From the NCBI RefSeq assembly GCF_030272615.1, contig NC_081415.1:375609392-375673391 (forward strand): a DNA stretch of 64,000 nucleotides. Direction: 5' to 3'. Below are positions 11,690 through 23,132 of the stretch, in pieces. Both the position numbers and the translations under genes were made by a program. Position 1 is the stretch's first letter, and every line of letters begins with the position of its first letter. The stretch comes from Cryptomeria japonica (taxonomy: Eukaryota > Streptophyta > Pinopsida > Cupressales > Cupressaceae). The notes under the pieces were generated by a model that made no database searches, was not told where the DNA came from, and worked only from the letters and a program-made list of their open reading frames with translations.

Positions 11690-12628
11690 TCATCTTTTCC
11701 AAAATTCTCATTCCGGTAGCCATCCGATTCTCTCCTCCGGTGGAAATTTCTATCATCTTTCTAGTATGAATTACCTTATTTTCTCACTTCCTTGTCCTTG
11801 TTTTGATCCATCTAGGTTCCTCTACCTCTGGTATATCCTCTTCCTCCTTGATATCTTCCTCTGAAAAACCTTCCACCTCTGCTCATGTCTTTTGTTCAGT
11901 TTCTCTTGTGCTTTCTAGGAATACTGGTAAGCTTCTTCAACACTTTGCAATTTGATCAAACTGAGTTCATCTTGTATAGACATCTGCAATCCATTCAAAT
12001 ATCTTGCAACTTATTCAACTTAATCATCAACATGTCCGGATCTGATATTCAACTCGTAAAATGCTTTGGTGTACTCCTTCACACTAGATTCCTTCTGTCT
12101 CAAATTCTGCAACTTCCAGAACAGGTTCACTTGATAATCAGCTCGCATAAATTTTGATTTCAACTTATCAACCATCTGATCCCATGTCTTGATCTTCTCT
12201 TTACCTCTTCTTTTTCTATCAACCTGCAAATGCTCCCACCAAAGAGAGATGCATGACCTTTTAACTGGGTATAGGCATTTTTCACCTTCCTTTCTTCTGC
12301 AATGTTTTAAAAATCAAAATATTTCTCCATCTCTGAGATGCAGTCCATCAATTCATCTAAATCCAACTTTCCATCATATTCCAATGGGGTAAAATGAGGT
12401 TTAGTATTCACCCTACTAGAAACCCTCAAAAACTTCTCTTCATCCAAATCAATCGCTGGTGGGTTTAGTTATTCTATCGGGGCTTCTTCTCCTTCATCTT
12501 CACTTACATCTTCAATATGTCAGCCTCTTCTTTGGGTTGTCTCAATGGCTTCCAACCGGGTTGCAATTCCTCACAACAGGGTCTGCATTTCCACACGCTC
12601 CACTTTTCCTATTTCCTCTTCGCGCCAT
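11690..12628 (-). pseudogene. gag: A2 gag, broken
   Basis: Starts MARREEEIGKVERVEMQTL at 12628, matching the A1 start. The capsid domain is clearest at 12229-12020 (TWDQMVDKLKSKFMRADYQV, VKEYTKAFYEL). Other parts are scattered over frames with stops. The glycine/arginine-rich linker and knuckle follow at 11900-11640. Same assembly role as in A1; not functional. Confidence 0.75.
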
Positions 12629-12723
12629 CTTCATGCCAGTCCTCTGTAGCTATAGGTCAGATCCCAGTCCGCCACCCAACAAAAAAATCTTTCAGGACAA
12701 CGTAATCTCTGGAGCGAAAGCTC

Positions 12724-12735
12724 GCTCTGATTTTA
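12724..12735 (-). other. Primer-binding site remnant of A2; 5' LTR missing
   Basis: The minus strand carries ATCAGAGC (the last eight bases of the tRNA-Met primer site) in the same distance and context to gag as in A1. The bases before it do not match the A-family LTR end, so the 5' LTR has been lost exactly here. Confidence 0.5.
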
Positions 12736-12749
12736 GCCTAGAGAGTTCT

Positions 12750-14470
12750 CTAAATAGTTTATAAAAAAATATAACTCCTTTAATGAGATGACATATGCCC
12801 TAGGTGGTGGCCTACATTCAACAAGTTGTGGTACTAAGGTAGCTACATTTTCTATCTTGTCCTTTAGACTGTTAATTTCTTCATCCTAATCTCTTCCTAT
12901 AGTTGTTCTTTCTCTTCCTTCCACTCTTTTTCTTTATTTTCCATTAATTTCCATAATTTTAATGCAATGGAAGCCTATGAAGATTTGGGTGTAATATGCA
13001 TACTTACCCTAATTAGATGTCTCTATTATTGTTTCCTTCCCCTACTTACATTGGTTACTCGCCTTGTTGTTGTCACAATATTTTCCAACCTCATGCCAAT
13101 GCGTTCTCTTCTCAATGGTTTCTCTTCAAAATTGGTGGCAAGTATTCCCTCATTAGCTGGTTGCTCCTGTCTCTGTCCAATTCCAGTATCTGGTTCAATG
13201 TCAAGGTTAACCTTTATCTCTCCAAAATGAAATGACATTTCCTCCATTTCCTCTTATGAGGCTTCTTCTGCATCCTTATTCTCCTTAGTGTCATAGGAAG
13301 ATGATGGAGGAGATGGTGTTTGAAACACTAGAGAACCTCTAATAGGGGGTTGCTCCTCCTCTTTAGTGTCAGAGCTTTGAATAACAATCTCTTTCATAGT
13401 TGTATTCTTACTTTTAAACAACTTTTTAAGCCTATGGATCTTTCTTGGGGATTTCTTTGTAGTCACTCTTGTCTTCTTTGTAGGTTTCTTTGTAGGTTTC
13501 TTTTTTGGTAAAGCAACATTTCTCGACTTTATAGTGGTTGCAGGTTGTTTTGGATTCTTACCTTTCTACTTGTGAGGCTCAAACTTATTAGGAACATATT
13601 ATGAAGTTTTAATTTTATTTTTGCCACTTACCTTCTCTTGGACTACTATTTTCCTCTTCTTACCTTTCACTTATGAAGGTGGTGTTGATACAAGGATCTC
13701 CTTGGGAGTAGAACTAGGGTCTCCAACTCCCTTGAAAAAAAATTCAGTAGAGAATTATGCAGGAGCTAGTTTAAAAGAAGAAGCACCTTTTGTCTCCTCA
13801 ACTCTAAGCCCTTGGTTCATTGGTTCAACCCCTATTATTTTCAAGAAGTCATCCCATGACATCCCAAAGTTTGTTTCCTCTAGGGTTTTCTCAATTAATA
13901 ATTGAATTAAACAATGATGGGAGACATATTGAACACTATCTTTTTGTACTTCCTTTGCCATTTTCTCCAATATGTTGTAGAGGGAACTAGGGACATTCAT
14001 TAGCTAACCATGCCTAAGATGGCTTCAAGTGAACATCATGAAGTTGAGACTAACACCCTTCACAAGTCAGGTACATGATAATATAAGTAACTTTGTGAGC
14101 CCATATTGGTGGTAGGGATAATCGATGTGTCCCTTGGCTGGTAACATTCAATGGAGGGTCACCATGCACTGTGAATTTTTCCCTACCTATTCTTGCATCT
14201 TTGCCTTCAGGAAATGGTTCTCCTGCTACAAGCAATCATGTAACCTCCATAATTCTTTGCTTTGTAACCACTACTCTCAAACCCTTGACCACAACCTAGT
14301 CATCCTTCAAAGTTTGAGCAAATTCCAGAGCTACTTCTTCATTAAATCCATGCAACTTCAAGAAGTAGTCAAACCACCCACATTTTTAGTATAAAGGTTC
14401 ACAATCTCCATCTTCTAGGATTAAAGTATGCTCTACTGGTTCATGACGAACTCAAGAACCTCCCATCCTT
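12750..14470 (-). pseudogene. Gene X, 5' and middle part: unidentified retroelement-associated ORF
   Basis: Minus-strand frames, interrupted by stops and shifts, give a protein-like series. From about 14430: CEPLY, then FDYFLKLHGFNEEVALEFAQ; at 14235-14050 FTVHGDPPLNVTSQGTHRLS and PPIWAHKVTYIIMYLTCEGC; at 14000-13755 NVPSSLYNILEKMAKEVQ and SWDDFLKIIGVEP. A Lys/Pro-rich region (13560-13250) and an acidic to basic tail follow, then a coiled-coil-like stretch. I do not recognise a named domain; the style resembles uncharacterised ORFs of large plant retroelements. It lies on the strand of Athila pol C and just 3' of its integrase, so it may be C's extra ORF. A1/A2 interrupt it at 12750. Confidence 0.45.
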
Positions 14471-15183
14471 GCAAATTCTCTTAACGTAAAAATGCATTTA
14501 AAACCATATTCTTCTTTGTAATTTCAATTTCCACCCTTTGATTTCAATTTCACATGAGAAGTATTGTCTTATGCTACAAGTTTCAAAAACTATGCTGAGG
14601 TACAAATAATAAAAATAGGGGTGTGGAGAAGTAAATAACTTGTTGGCTTAAATCTTGGGGTACGTGTTCTATCATTTCAAATACATTATTAAATTTGATT
14701 TGATTTATCATTAAACTCAATTGATATGGATTATGACAAATTTAGCAAGGATTATGACAAATTACCCCCCCCCCCCCCCCCACACCTTAAAATGACACAG
14801 GTGTCCACACATGCAGGAGGGTAAGAAATTTGAATGCAATAATAAATACGCAATCATAAAAAGGTGAGAAAAAGTTATTTTAAATAATAATGAATTGAAA
14901 GATCTTATACTCACCTTGCGGCTGAGATGACAGAATTGGCATGCTGATTTGATGTTAGGCATGTGCGACCTAGAGTTGCAAAAGTTGCAGATGAATTGTG
15001 AAGTGATAGTGAGAGAGAGAACAATGGGATGATGTGGAGGTGATGTGGAATGTAAACGAAAAGAAAGATATCCACGTGAACATGGAATCTTTATTATGAA
15101 AAGGCAATGCATGCATATGAAACACATGGTGAACCCAGAGGATCCTTTGAAATTCCGTAAATAGCTATATGAAATCCTATTTG
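14471..15183 (-). other. Spacer between integrase C and gene X, with a long G tract on the coding strand
   Basis: No credible gene. Plus-strand positions 14765-14781 are a run of C (G on the minus strand). It could be a polypurine-type tract, as the sequence beyond it begins TGTCATAATCC on the minus strand, but no matching LTR was found, so I leave it as spacer. Confidence 0.35.
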
Positions 15184-17168
15184 CTTGCTAGGTTATGATA
15201 GAGACGTAAATGATGCCCATTAACTACCAATTTAAATTTAACATCATCTACGATGAGTGATTTAACATCTCCATTGGAATATACTTTTGCAACCTCGTAA
15301 GGATCCAACCATCTGGTTTGAAAGTTTCCTAGATTGTCCTTGTACCAAGAGTCATATAGCCGAATTCAATCTCCTAGATTAAATTTCTTGGTTTTGATAT
15401 ACTTGTCACGTCATTTTGTTCTCTATTGTTGAATTAATGCAGTGTGTTTAAGGGTAGATTTCCTCATTCAACTAATTCATTGAGTTGCATTATTTTGTTT
15501 GTTTGTTCTTCTAACAAATCCATACCTAATTTTGAGGTTGTTCTAAGGGTTTTATGTTCAAAATCATTGTTGTCTTTCCATATACCAAATAAAAAGGATT
15601 AAAGCATGTTGTTGTTTTCCATGGTGTCCTATAGGTCCATACTACTTCTAGTAAGTAGTTTACACAATCCTTTTTATGCAATGCTACTATTTTGGTGAGA
15701 ATGGTCTCAATTTCCCTATTAGTAACCTCTTCTTTTTCATTGGCCTGTGGATGGTATGGGGTGGACTTTTGTGTCTAATGGTATACTCTTCCACCAATGT
15801 TGCCACTAAATTAGAGGTGAACTAAGTGCTTTGATCTGTTACAATTTATCTAGGCACTCTATATCTTATAAAAATTTGCTTATATAGAAATTTTGTAACT
15901 TTATTGTCTCTTGCAAGCTTCATAGCCTTAACTTCAACCCATTTGGTCAAGTAATTAGTACACACCAAGATGTAGGACTTACCATTTGATGGTGGATCAA
16001 TAGGCCCTACAAAATCCATACCCCACTTATCAAAAGGGGTAACAACTACTTTAGGATCCAATGGCATTTCATCAGAACAAGTTGGTCTCCCCATCTACTG
16101 ACATCTATCACATTTCTTATATACCTCATCACATCTTTATGAAGATTAGGCCAATAATATCCTATATTTAGGATCTTCATTGTTGTCCTTTTAGTAGCAA
16201 AATGACCACCACAGGGCTCATCATGGAAGGCATGTAAAATACCATATGTTTCATCATCCCTAATGCATCTTCTCATCATATTGTTTGGTCCTGTGTAAAA
16301 CAAGCATTCTGAGATCCATGTAAATGGAAAACTCCTTTCTATCAACATCTTCTTTTCCTTTGGTGAAAAATGTGAAGGAACTCTACTTGCTACTAAATAA
16401 TTTGCAATGTCTTCATACCATGGTGTCTTGATGTTGATAGAAAATAGATGTTCGTCTAAAAATGAGTCATCAATGGCAGGCTCTTGTGTATTACTTGTTA
16501 GTAGAGACAAAAAGTCAGCTACAACATTTGCTTTTCCTAGCTTGTCTAAAATTCTAATATCATATTCTTGCATCAAGAGTAACCATTCAGCAAGCCTTCC
16601 TGAGACAAAAGGTTTATTCATTCGGTATTTGATTGCAGCATGATCAGTATGGACAAATACCTAATAGCCTATGTTATAATGTCTTAATTTGTTTAATGCA
16701 TAGATAACAACTAACATTTCCTTTTCTGTAACAATGCAATTTAACTCTACTCCCTAGATATTTTTGCTCATGCAGTAGACTACACTTTCTACAACTCGTT
16801 TTTGACCGAAGACTACTCCTACTGCATAGTCTAAAGCATCTGTATGGATATGGAATGAAAGAATTCATTGAGGCCCTTTAAGGATAAGGCTTGAGTCAAA
16901 ACAACCTTTAGATCCTGAAATGCCTTATCACATGTTGATGTCCATTGAAAGTATGCATCTTTGAGTAGCAATCCATAAAATTGTCTTATTGTTATGCTAA
17001 AATTCTTGATAAATCTTTTATAATAACCAGCATGGCCAAGAAAACTCTTGACATATTTTTCTTAGTGGGGATTGAGAGATTTTTTATTACCTCTATTTTA
17101 GTAGGATCCACTTGACTATCTTTAGCAGAGATAAATTGTCTTAGTACTACTCCTTTTTGCATTATGAT
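15184..17168 (-). pseudogene. pol: Athila-type pol (element C): RT end, RNase H and integrase, broken
   Basis: Minus-strand order fits Ty3/gypsy pol. RT thumb: GVVLRQFISAKDSQVDPTK near 17150-17080. RNase H: 16990-16560, ending RLAEWLLLMQEYDIRI and VVADFLS. Integrase: 16500 to 15184, with IDDSFLDEHLFSI, PWYEDIANYLV, CGGHFATKRTT, GYYWPNLHKD, DKWGMDFVGPIDPPSNGKSY, CTNYLTKWVE and the C-terminal LYDSWYKDNLGNFQTRWLDP. These signatures are those of the Athila lineage. There are many stops and frame changes. The N-terminal RT half is 12.8 kb away at 29939-30530 because Copia B inserted inside RT. Confidence 0.85.
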
Positions 17169-17173
17169 GAAGT
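17169..17173 (+). repeat. Target-site duplication left of Copia B (GAAGT)
   Basis: GAAGT precedes TGTTGG of the 5' LTR; the right counterpart is AAAGC at 29934-29938. Both differences are transitions, consistent with age. Leaving out one copy lets the RT frame of C continue across the site. Confidence 0.5.
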
Positions 17174-19976
17174 TGTTGGCATTATGTGTTGTCATTAATG
17201 TCAATTGGCATAGCATGTTACTAGTATATCTTGTCACCAGTAAGTATAGGATGTCAATCGGTATTGCTTTTATTGATGTCAACCGGTCATTTGAGTCACA
17301 GGTATACAAGTTAGTGTTGGGCAGAAGAAACTGGTACCCGATATGTAAGTTGGTGTTAACCAGTGAGTAGGCATTGGAGACAGTTGGCATTGTGGCAATG
17401 TCAACCGATGAGTGATATTTGGTAGTATGTTGTTGCCAAATGGTAAGAATGTGACCGGTAAGAAAGCAAGGTTGAACTAATGAAGAAGTGTAGACAACCG
17501 GTATGTAGTTTGATGACAATTAGTAGGACTCCCACCAGGTGAAGATGTTGTCATAGGTTGAAGAGAAGACTGACAGAGAGTGTGCTCAACTGAGTTATGA
17601 GTTTTGGTTGAAGATGTATCTGCTCAAATAAGGAAGTCATATTGGTGCAATACCAGAAGCAGAGAGCACAATGCAATGACAACCAGTTCCCACCTGTTAT
17701 TGGTCAGCAGGTGACAAGGATCCACTCCCACTAGATGTTGGCAGGTTAAGTGCATTGGTCCATCTACTCCCACCGGTTAGTGGTAATACCCAGCTTATCT
17801 CACATCATCCATGAAATGCATCACAACCCTTTGGGATAAGATAAAGAAGTTAAAGTTAGGTGATTGAAGGCTCATACCAGATGACCAAAGTGAAACATAA
17901 AGATGCCTCAGGTGTGTGAAAAGAGAGATATGCACTGGATCAAGAAGAGAAGGCATGATGAGCTACCGGGATAGAAGAGGAAGAGGAAGTTGTGATGAGT
18001 TTGTCACTTTGAAAAACTGGTTGAAACAGACAGAGAGTGCAACTGGGATGCAGATGGAGATTTGTGTTACTATAGTTGGTGACAGTTGAATATTGTTGGC
18101 ATGAATGTCTCATGGTGTTACCGGTATGCAGGCAGGAGTACTGTCAACCGGTAAACAGGAACAAAGTCGTGTTCAAGCAACTGGTTTAAATGATTGGAGA
18201 TGATTCAGATATTGTGGTTCAGGATATATGTTCATAACATTGGCATGAGTCTATGATTGAAACCACATCAAGTTTGGTGAGCTGGAGAGCACGTTTATAA
18301 TTGACTAATGTGCACTTTGTGAAGAAGAATGAATATCGGTCCAGTATGAAGGTAGGTAAGTTCACCGATAAGGATGAAAGGGACAAGCTGAGCCTAGAAG
18401 GAAAAAGGGATCAAGTCATGTACATAGAAAAGGTATCATGACCTAACCGACCGAACAAAGCAAAGCATGGCTTGAAGGATAACTGGCTAATGTAACCGGT
18501 AAGGCAAGAAGACCGATAGTATAAGGTAGATACCGGTAGTGTGTTTTTGGTCGGTGCTTGAGTCTGAACTGACACAGTGAACTGAGGTGGATGCTGACAG
18601 AGATGACACATGGTCTCCAAGTGGCGAATGTGTAGTGGTAGATAAATGGTGCGTCAGTGAGGTTGTTACCGACTATGTATGTGTTTAATGCAGTCAATGA
18701 AAATCACGGATGAGTTGTAGAGGTTTGTAGCTTGATGCAGACTGAAGATCTAAGTGATGCAATGATCGATGAAGGATGTCCAGTTGTGTATTTGATTTGG
18801 AGTAAAAAACAACTAAAGCATTTAATGTGATTGACAGAAGCAGAGCTTATGTTTTGCCAAGTTTAGTAAACGTATATTGGAAGAAAAGACTTGGCAGTGT
18901 TATTTGATTTGTTGCAGGATGACAATCTAATAGACAAGATCAAATATGATCTGATATGGATGGAGTTGGTGAAGGAAACCCTAGCGCACTAAGCTTGAAT
19001 CTCTGTTTTGATGGGATAGCACAAGTATAAATGTGCAGATCAAAGATCAAAGTTGATGATGCTATGACGTCGGATAAGAGTGTGTGAGTGTGCATCAGAG
19101 AGTTAATCAGTCAGAGAGTTCATCGAAGAACATTGAAGTGACTGAGTACTTGAAGAGTGAACCGGTAAGAAGGGTTTAACCGGTAAGTAGAGAAACTGGT
19201 AACCAGGTGCATGGTCTGACAGTTAATCTAACTGGTAGAGTCTAAATTGGTAAAGCAGCAATAAGAATGAGAAAAGGAGAGCAGAGAGAAAGTGAGAAGA
19301 GGTCAAACATGGTAGAGGCTGAGTAGCAAAATATTCAGAGAGGGTAAGTAGAGTACCGATGGTGACAAGTAGCAGTGAGTCAAAGTGAGCAGAGAACCAG
19401 TAAAGAACATAATAGAGTTGAACCAGAAGAGAAGCGCTAAATTGGAAGAAAGATTTAATTACAAGGGTTGCAAAATTCATTTGTAATCGGGTTATAACTA
19501 TTGTATTGAATTGATAACCTTCATTGTAATCACTGAGTTGGTGCTCGGTGTAGGGGTTGGTGCTCCTTGGGTTGGTGCCCTAAATCAGTAGGGGTTGGTG
19601 CTCCTTGGGTTGGTGCCCTAAATCAGTAGGGGTTGGTGTTCCTTGGATTGGTTCCCTAAATCAGTAGGGGTTTTTGCTCCTTGGGTTGGTGCCCTAAATC
19701 ATTGTAATACAGTTGTTCATTGTGAGGCTGGATTGGAGTAGAAGACTCCTTTAACATTTCTCACCGATTTTTTCCCCACATTGGGTTTTACTCATATATC
19801 CAGTGTTATGTGATGTTTCTTTGTGTTTGCTTGCATCTTAATCTCTTCCTTGTCCAACCGGTATATTCACTTAGTATTTGAACTGCTAACTGGTACACAT
19901 AGTCAGGTTTAATAGGCTGAAAATATTGAAAAACATTGATTCGCAACCCCCTCTCAATGGCATCTTGTGTTCTACA
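17174..19976 (+). repeat. 5' LTR of Copia B (2,803 bp)
   Basis: Starts TGTTGGC, ends TTCTACA two bases before the primer site. Rich in ACCGGT-like motifs. A 38-bp repeat is present four times at 19550-19701. Several open frames on both strands recur in the other LTR only because the LTRs are copies of each other. Confidence 0.85.
19550..19701 (+). repeat. 38-bp tandem repeat, four units, in 5' LTR of B
   Basis: Units begin at 19550, 19588, 19626 and 19664 (gtaggggttggtgctccttg, then ggttggtgccctaaatca). Variation is small. The 3' LTR has the same four-unit array. Confidence 0.9.
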
Positions 19977-19978
19977 AT

Positions 19979-19990
19979 TGGTATCAGAGC
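19979..19990 (+). other. Primer-binding site of Copia B
   Basis: TGGTATCAGAGC, a perfect match to the initiator tRNA-Met primer site used by most plant Copia elements, lies two bases after the LTR end. Confidence 0.9.
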
Positions 19991-20049
19991 CTAGATTCTC
20001 GGTTAGATAAGCTTTCTCCAGCTTGGGTAGATTCTAGTTTGAGAATACA

Positions 20050-22164
20050 ATGGTCAAAATTGAGTCAACCCCTACTCTGGTGTTTGATGGGTCAAACTAT
20101 TTTATTTGTAGTTGTAGAATGGAAGTTTACCTGTCCTCATCAGGTTATGATATTTGGATGTCAGTTGTTAATGGTCTCTCTAGTCATGTTAGTCCTCCCA
20201 CTGGTCCTGAAGCAAAAAGATGATCTAAGTGCAATGTTGAAGCCATGAATGCTATACTGTGTGGACTTTTCAGTGATGTTTCTTCACATGTGGATAAGTG
20301 CAAGTCTGTAAAGATTTTGTGGGATAGATTGAAGAAGTTGTATGGTAATGGACCTAGCACTAAAGAACCAGTTTGTTGGAGCAAGAAGAGAAATGAACAC
20401 ATGAAAATACATATGATGAACATAGATCTATCAGCTATTGCAGTAGTGATGAAGAGGAATCCCATCTCTTCATGGCTCAAGAGACAGAAAGTGAGATGCA
20501 CACATCAAAAAGGGATAACATAGATCAATCCTACTGGCAAGATATGTTTGGCTATGATGGTGAAGATGAAGAGGGAGTTGAAACTGAATTTGATCTTAAA
20601 GGAGAGCTTGTAAGTGCACTCGAGGAACTTAGCAGAGTAAGAAAGGAATACAAGATGTTCAAGAATGTTGTCATTGTGGAACAAGACCGGTTGATCAAAG
20701 GTCTTCAAGAGTCAGAGCTAATCATTGCTAATTTGAAGGCACAAGTGGATGATGCAAAAATGGTGAGTATAGAATCAAAATCAGATTTGCATATCAAGAA
20801 GTGCAAGTGCAAAGATTTAGAATTAAAGCTAGAGGCCAAGGATAAAGAATGTCAGAAGCTAAAAGGAGAAGTGGTTAATATGCGGAAAAAGACCTTAAGA
20901 AGTGTCAGGATGAGCCCAAGGTGAGGATCCAGTATGAAGGCAGCTCTGAAGCCTTGGATAAAATACTAAATAAACAAAAACACTCCAAGGATACCAGAGG
21001 ATTAGGATTTGATACCGATACGTGCTCCACAAGCAAAGATGTCTCCAAAAAAGACATTCAGTTTGTCTACCCAAGTAAGAATGACAAGGGATGGACCTTC
21101 ATTGTCAAAAATTTTCCTAAGAAGAAGGTTGACCTAACTACAACCGGTGAAGACATGATGATGAAGACCCGTGTTGCAAGAAGGAATAATGTTGATCTTA
21201 AAGGGAAAGGAAAGATTATAGAAGATGGCTTCATCAGAAACAAGGACATAAGAAAACAACCTAGTAGACCTCCTGCAGGTAGAGGACAAAGAAATGCCAC
21301 TGCCATTGCCACAAGACAAGTGTGGAAAAGGAAGGGATTGGATGAAAGGACTACAGTGACCAGATAGCTCAAGACAAGTCATCGAAGAAGTAGAAATGGA
21401 GAAACCAAACCGGTAAGATCACCTCGTGCTTGGCAAAATAAATTTGTAAGTTATAAGCCCTCTTTCTCATGTTATTGTTTCTCTTGCAAAGATTATGGTC
21501 ATAGGGCAGATGAATGTAAAATGAGGTCTAGGAATAGACAAAATGTTTTTCCTAAGAATAGCAATTCAGTTTGTAAAAGATGTAATGCATATGGGCATAA
21601 GATGTCAGAATTTAGAAACATGCATATGCCCTCTCTCGATTATGCTAGCAAGAATTCCTTTGCTATTCCAAGAAATGCAAATGTTATATATTATTGTTAT
21701 AATGGTTTTGGCCATAGAAGTCATGAATTTAGAAGGCAGAATTTTCAATCATATGACAGTCGATGTAACAGTCATGCTCAATATGGAAGAGGATTTAGAA
21801 CTTATCAACATCAAAGATCTGTATGGAACAAGTGGATAAATGTTCCTGCAAGATCAAGAAATCTATTGAAACTGGTAGTTGGCTACAATAGCATAATCAG
21901 AAGAAGAAGATAAAACCAGTTTGATGAAAGGTCCTAAAATCATTTGGTTGGCATGAAAACAGTATGTTTCTACAACAATGCTTTCGATCATGCTACAAAA
22001 TATTGTAGAGCAAGGCCAAATCAACAGAAGAAAATTACCACTGCTCCAGAGATAGCAAATGAGAAAAGGAGGGAGACCAAGAAAGTATGGAGGAAGAAGG
22101 AAGAGAATATAACCATGGGCAGGCATTGTGTACTCAATGCACAAGTCATATCTCCTAAGGCTTA
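20050..22164 (+). pseudogene. gag: Copia B gag, broken, with four zinc-knuckle remnants
   Basis: Starts MVKIESTPTLVFDGSNY at 20050. GYDIWMSVVNG and a short LYGNG part follow, the usual opening of plant Copia Gag. The first break is TGA at 20221-20223 (Trp position). Most of the capsid is deleted after LYGNG (about 20345) and the frame shifts near 20470. 20472-20924 encodes a charged coiled coil (LVSALEELSRVRKEYKMF). Zinc knuckles: CFSCKDYGHRADEC (about 21478-21520) is intact CCHC; CKRCNAYGHKMSEF, CYNGFGHRSHEF and CFYNNAFDHATKYC have each lost cysteines. Gag would package the RNA in cytoplasmic particles. Non-functional here. Confidence 0.75.
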
Positions 22165-22333
22165 AAGGAGATGTAGGAATTTAGGGGTAGCTACGTATTG
22201 ACAAATGCAAGGATAGGTTGTTGTCGGTACAAGGAAGAATATGAGATGACAGTGTGTGTAGTTAATTCTTTGGCTACACATCTACTTATGAGAGGTGTAT
22301 TACTGCTGCAAGAGTCAAATGGATGGCTCAAAC
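22165..22333 (+). other. Short B internal stretch before the nested solo LTR
   Basis: Continuation of the B internal region; its last five bases (22329-22333, CAAAC) are the left target duplication of the solo LTR. A short frame (CVVNSLATHLLMRGV) may be Copia remnant but shows no diagnostic motif. Confidence 0.4.
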
Positions 22334-23127
22334 TGTTGGCATTCTACACTCTAGTGAGAAATGATGGTGTTGTCATTGATGGAAACCTACCAGCAACCTT
22401 GTGGATACCTTCAGGCACCAGCACCAACAGGCATCGGAACCGGCAGACACTTCACCGGCAGCGGCAACAATGTATACCGACATCCCAACCGACATGAACA
22501 AACTTTTGTTTATTGTATTTAATTGTAAATATCTTTTTGTAAAGTCGACATGGCATATTGTAATAGACTCATATATGTATGAGATCTTGTAAATCATTTT
22601 GTAACATGGATAGACACATGACGGATATGGTAGAAGTGATGAGCAAATAATAAGGGCAGATTTTGTATAAGGTTTATGGTTATAGTATGAGCTTAAACCA
22701 GTACTGAACCTGGCATAGCAGATGCTGAATTATAGCAGTACATTATATTGGATTTTCATAATCCATTTTTAAGTCAGTGAGACTTCCATTTTGTGATTGA
22801 GCAGTGAGCTCTAGGCAGTTGGCCTTCCTGCATGTGCAGGCCCCTCATTGTAAGTAATATCTAGTCATTGGCCAGTGAGTGAATATTGTGGGTCACAAAT
22901 CCCACAGAGGTTTTTCCCACACCGGGTTTCCTCGTTAAAAAGCTTGTGTTATGGTGTGTTTTCTATGTTGTCTTTACTGTTCCTATTTACTACATTAATT
23001 CTTGTTTGCCGGTACACTATTTTGGAATGCAAAATACTTAATAAGGTTAAATATTTAATAAACCGATTAGATATTCATTCACCCCCCCCCCCTCTCAGTA
23101 TCTTTGGGAATATCATTAATCCTAACA
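22334..23127 (+). repeat. Solo LTR of another Copia-type element (794 bp) with TSD
   Basis: Begins TGTTGGCATTCTACACT and ends ATCCTAACA, so the termini form a short inverted repeat. CAAAC flanks both sides (22329-22333 and 23128-23132). Its 3' end has a C run and CTCTCAGTATC, as in the B LTR end. No internal region accompanies it, so it is the product of LTR-LTR recombination after insertion into B. Confidence 0.9.
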
Positions 23128-23132
23128 CAAAC

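Noticed and set aside
14762-15127. 121-codon minus-strand frame
   Set aside because: Ends in a homopolymer run, no similarity to the neighbouring integrase or gene X.
20505-21382. Minus-strand frames over Copia gag
   Set aside because: Shadows of the plus-strand gag coding frame.
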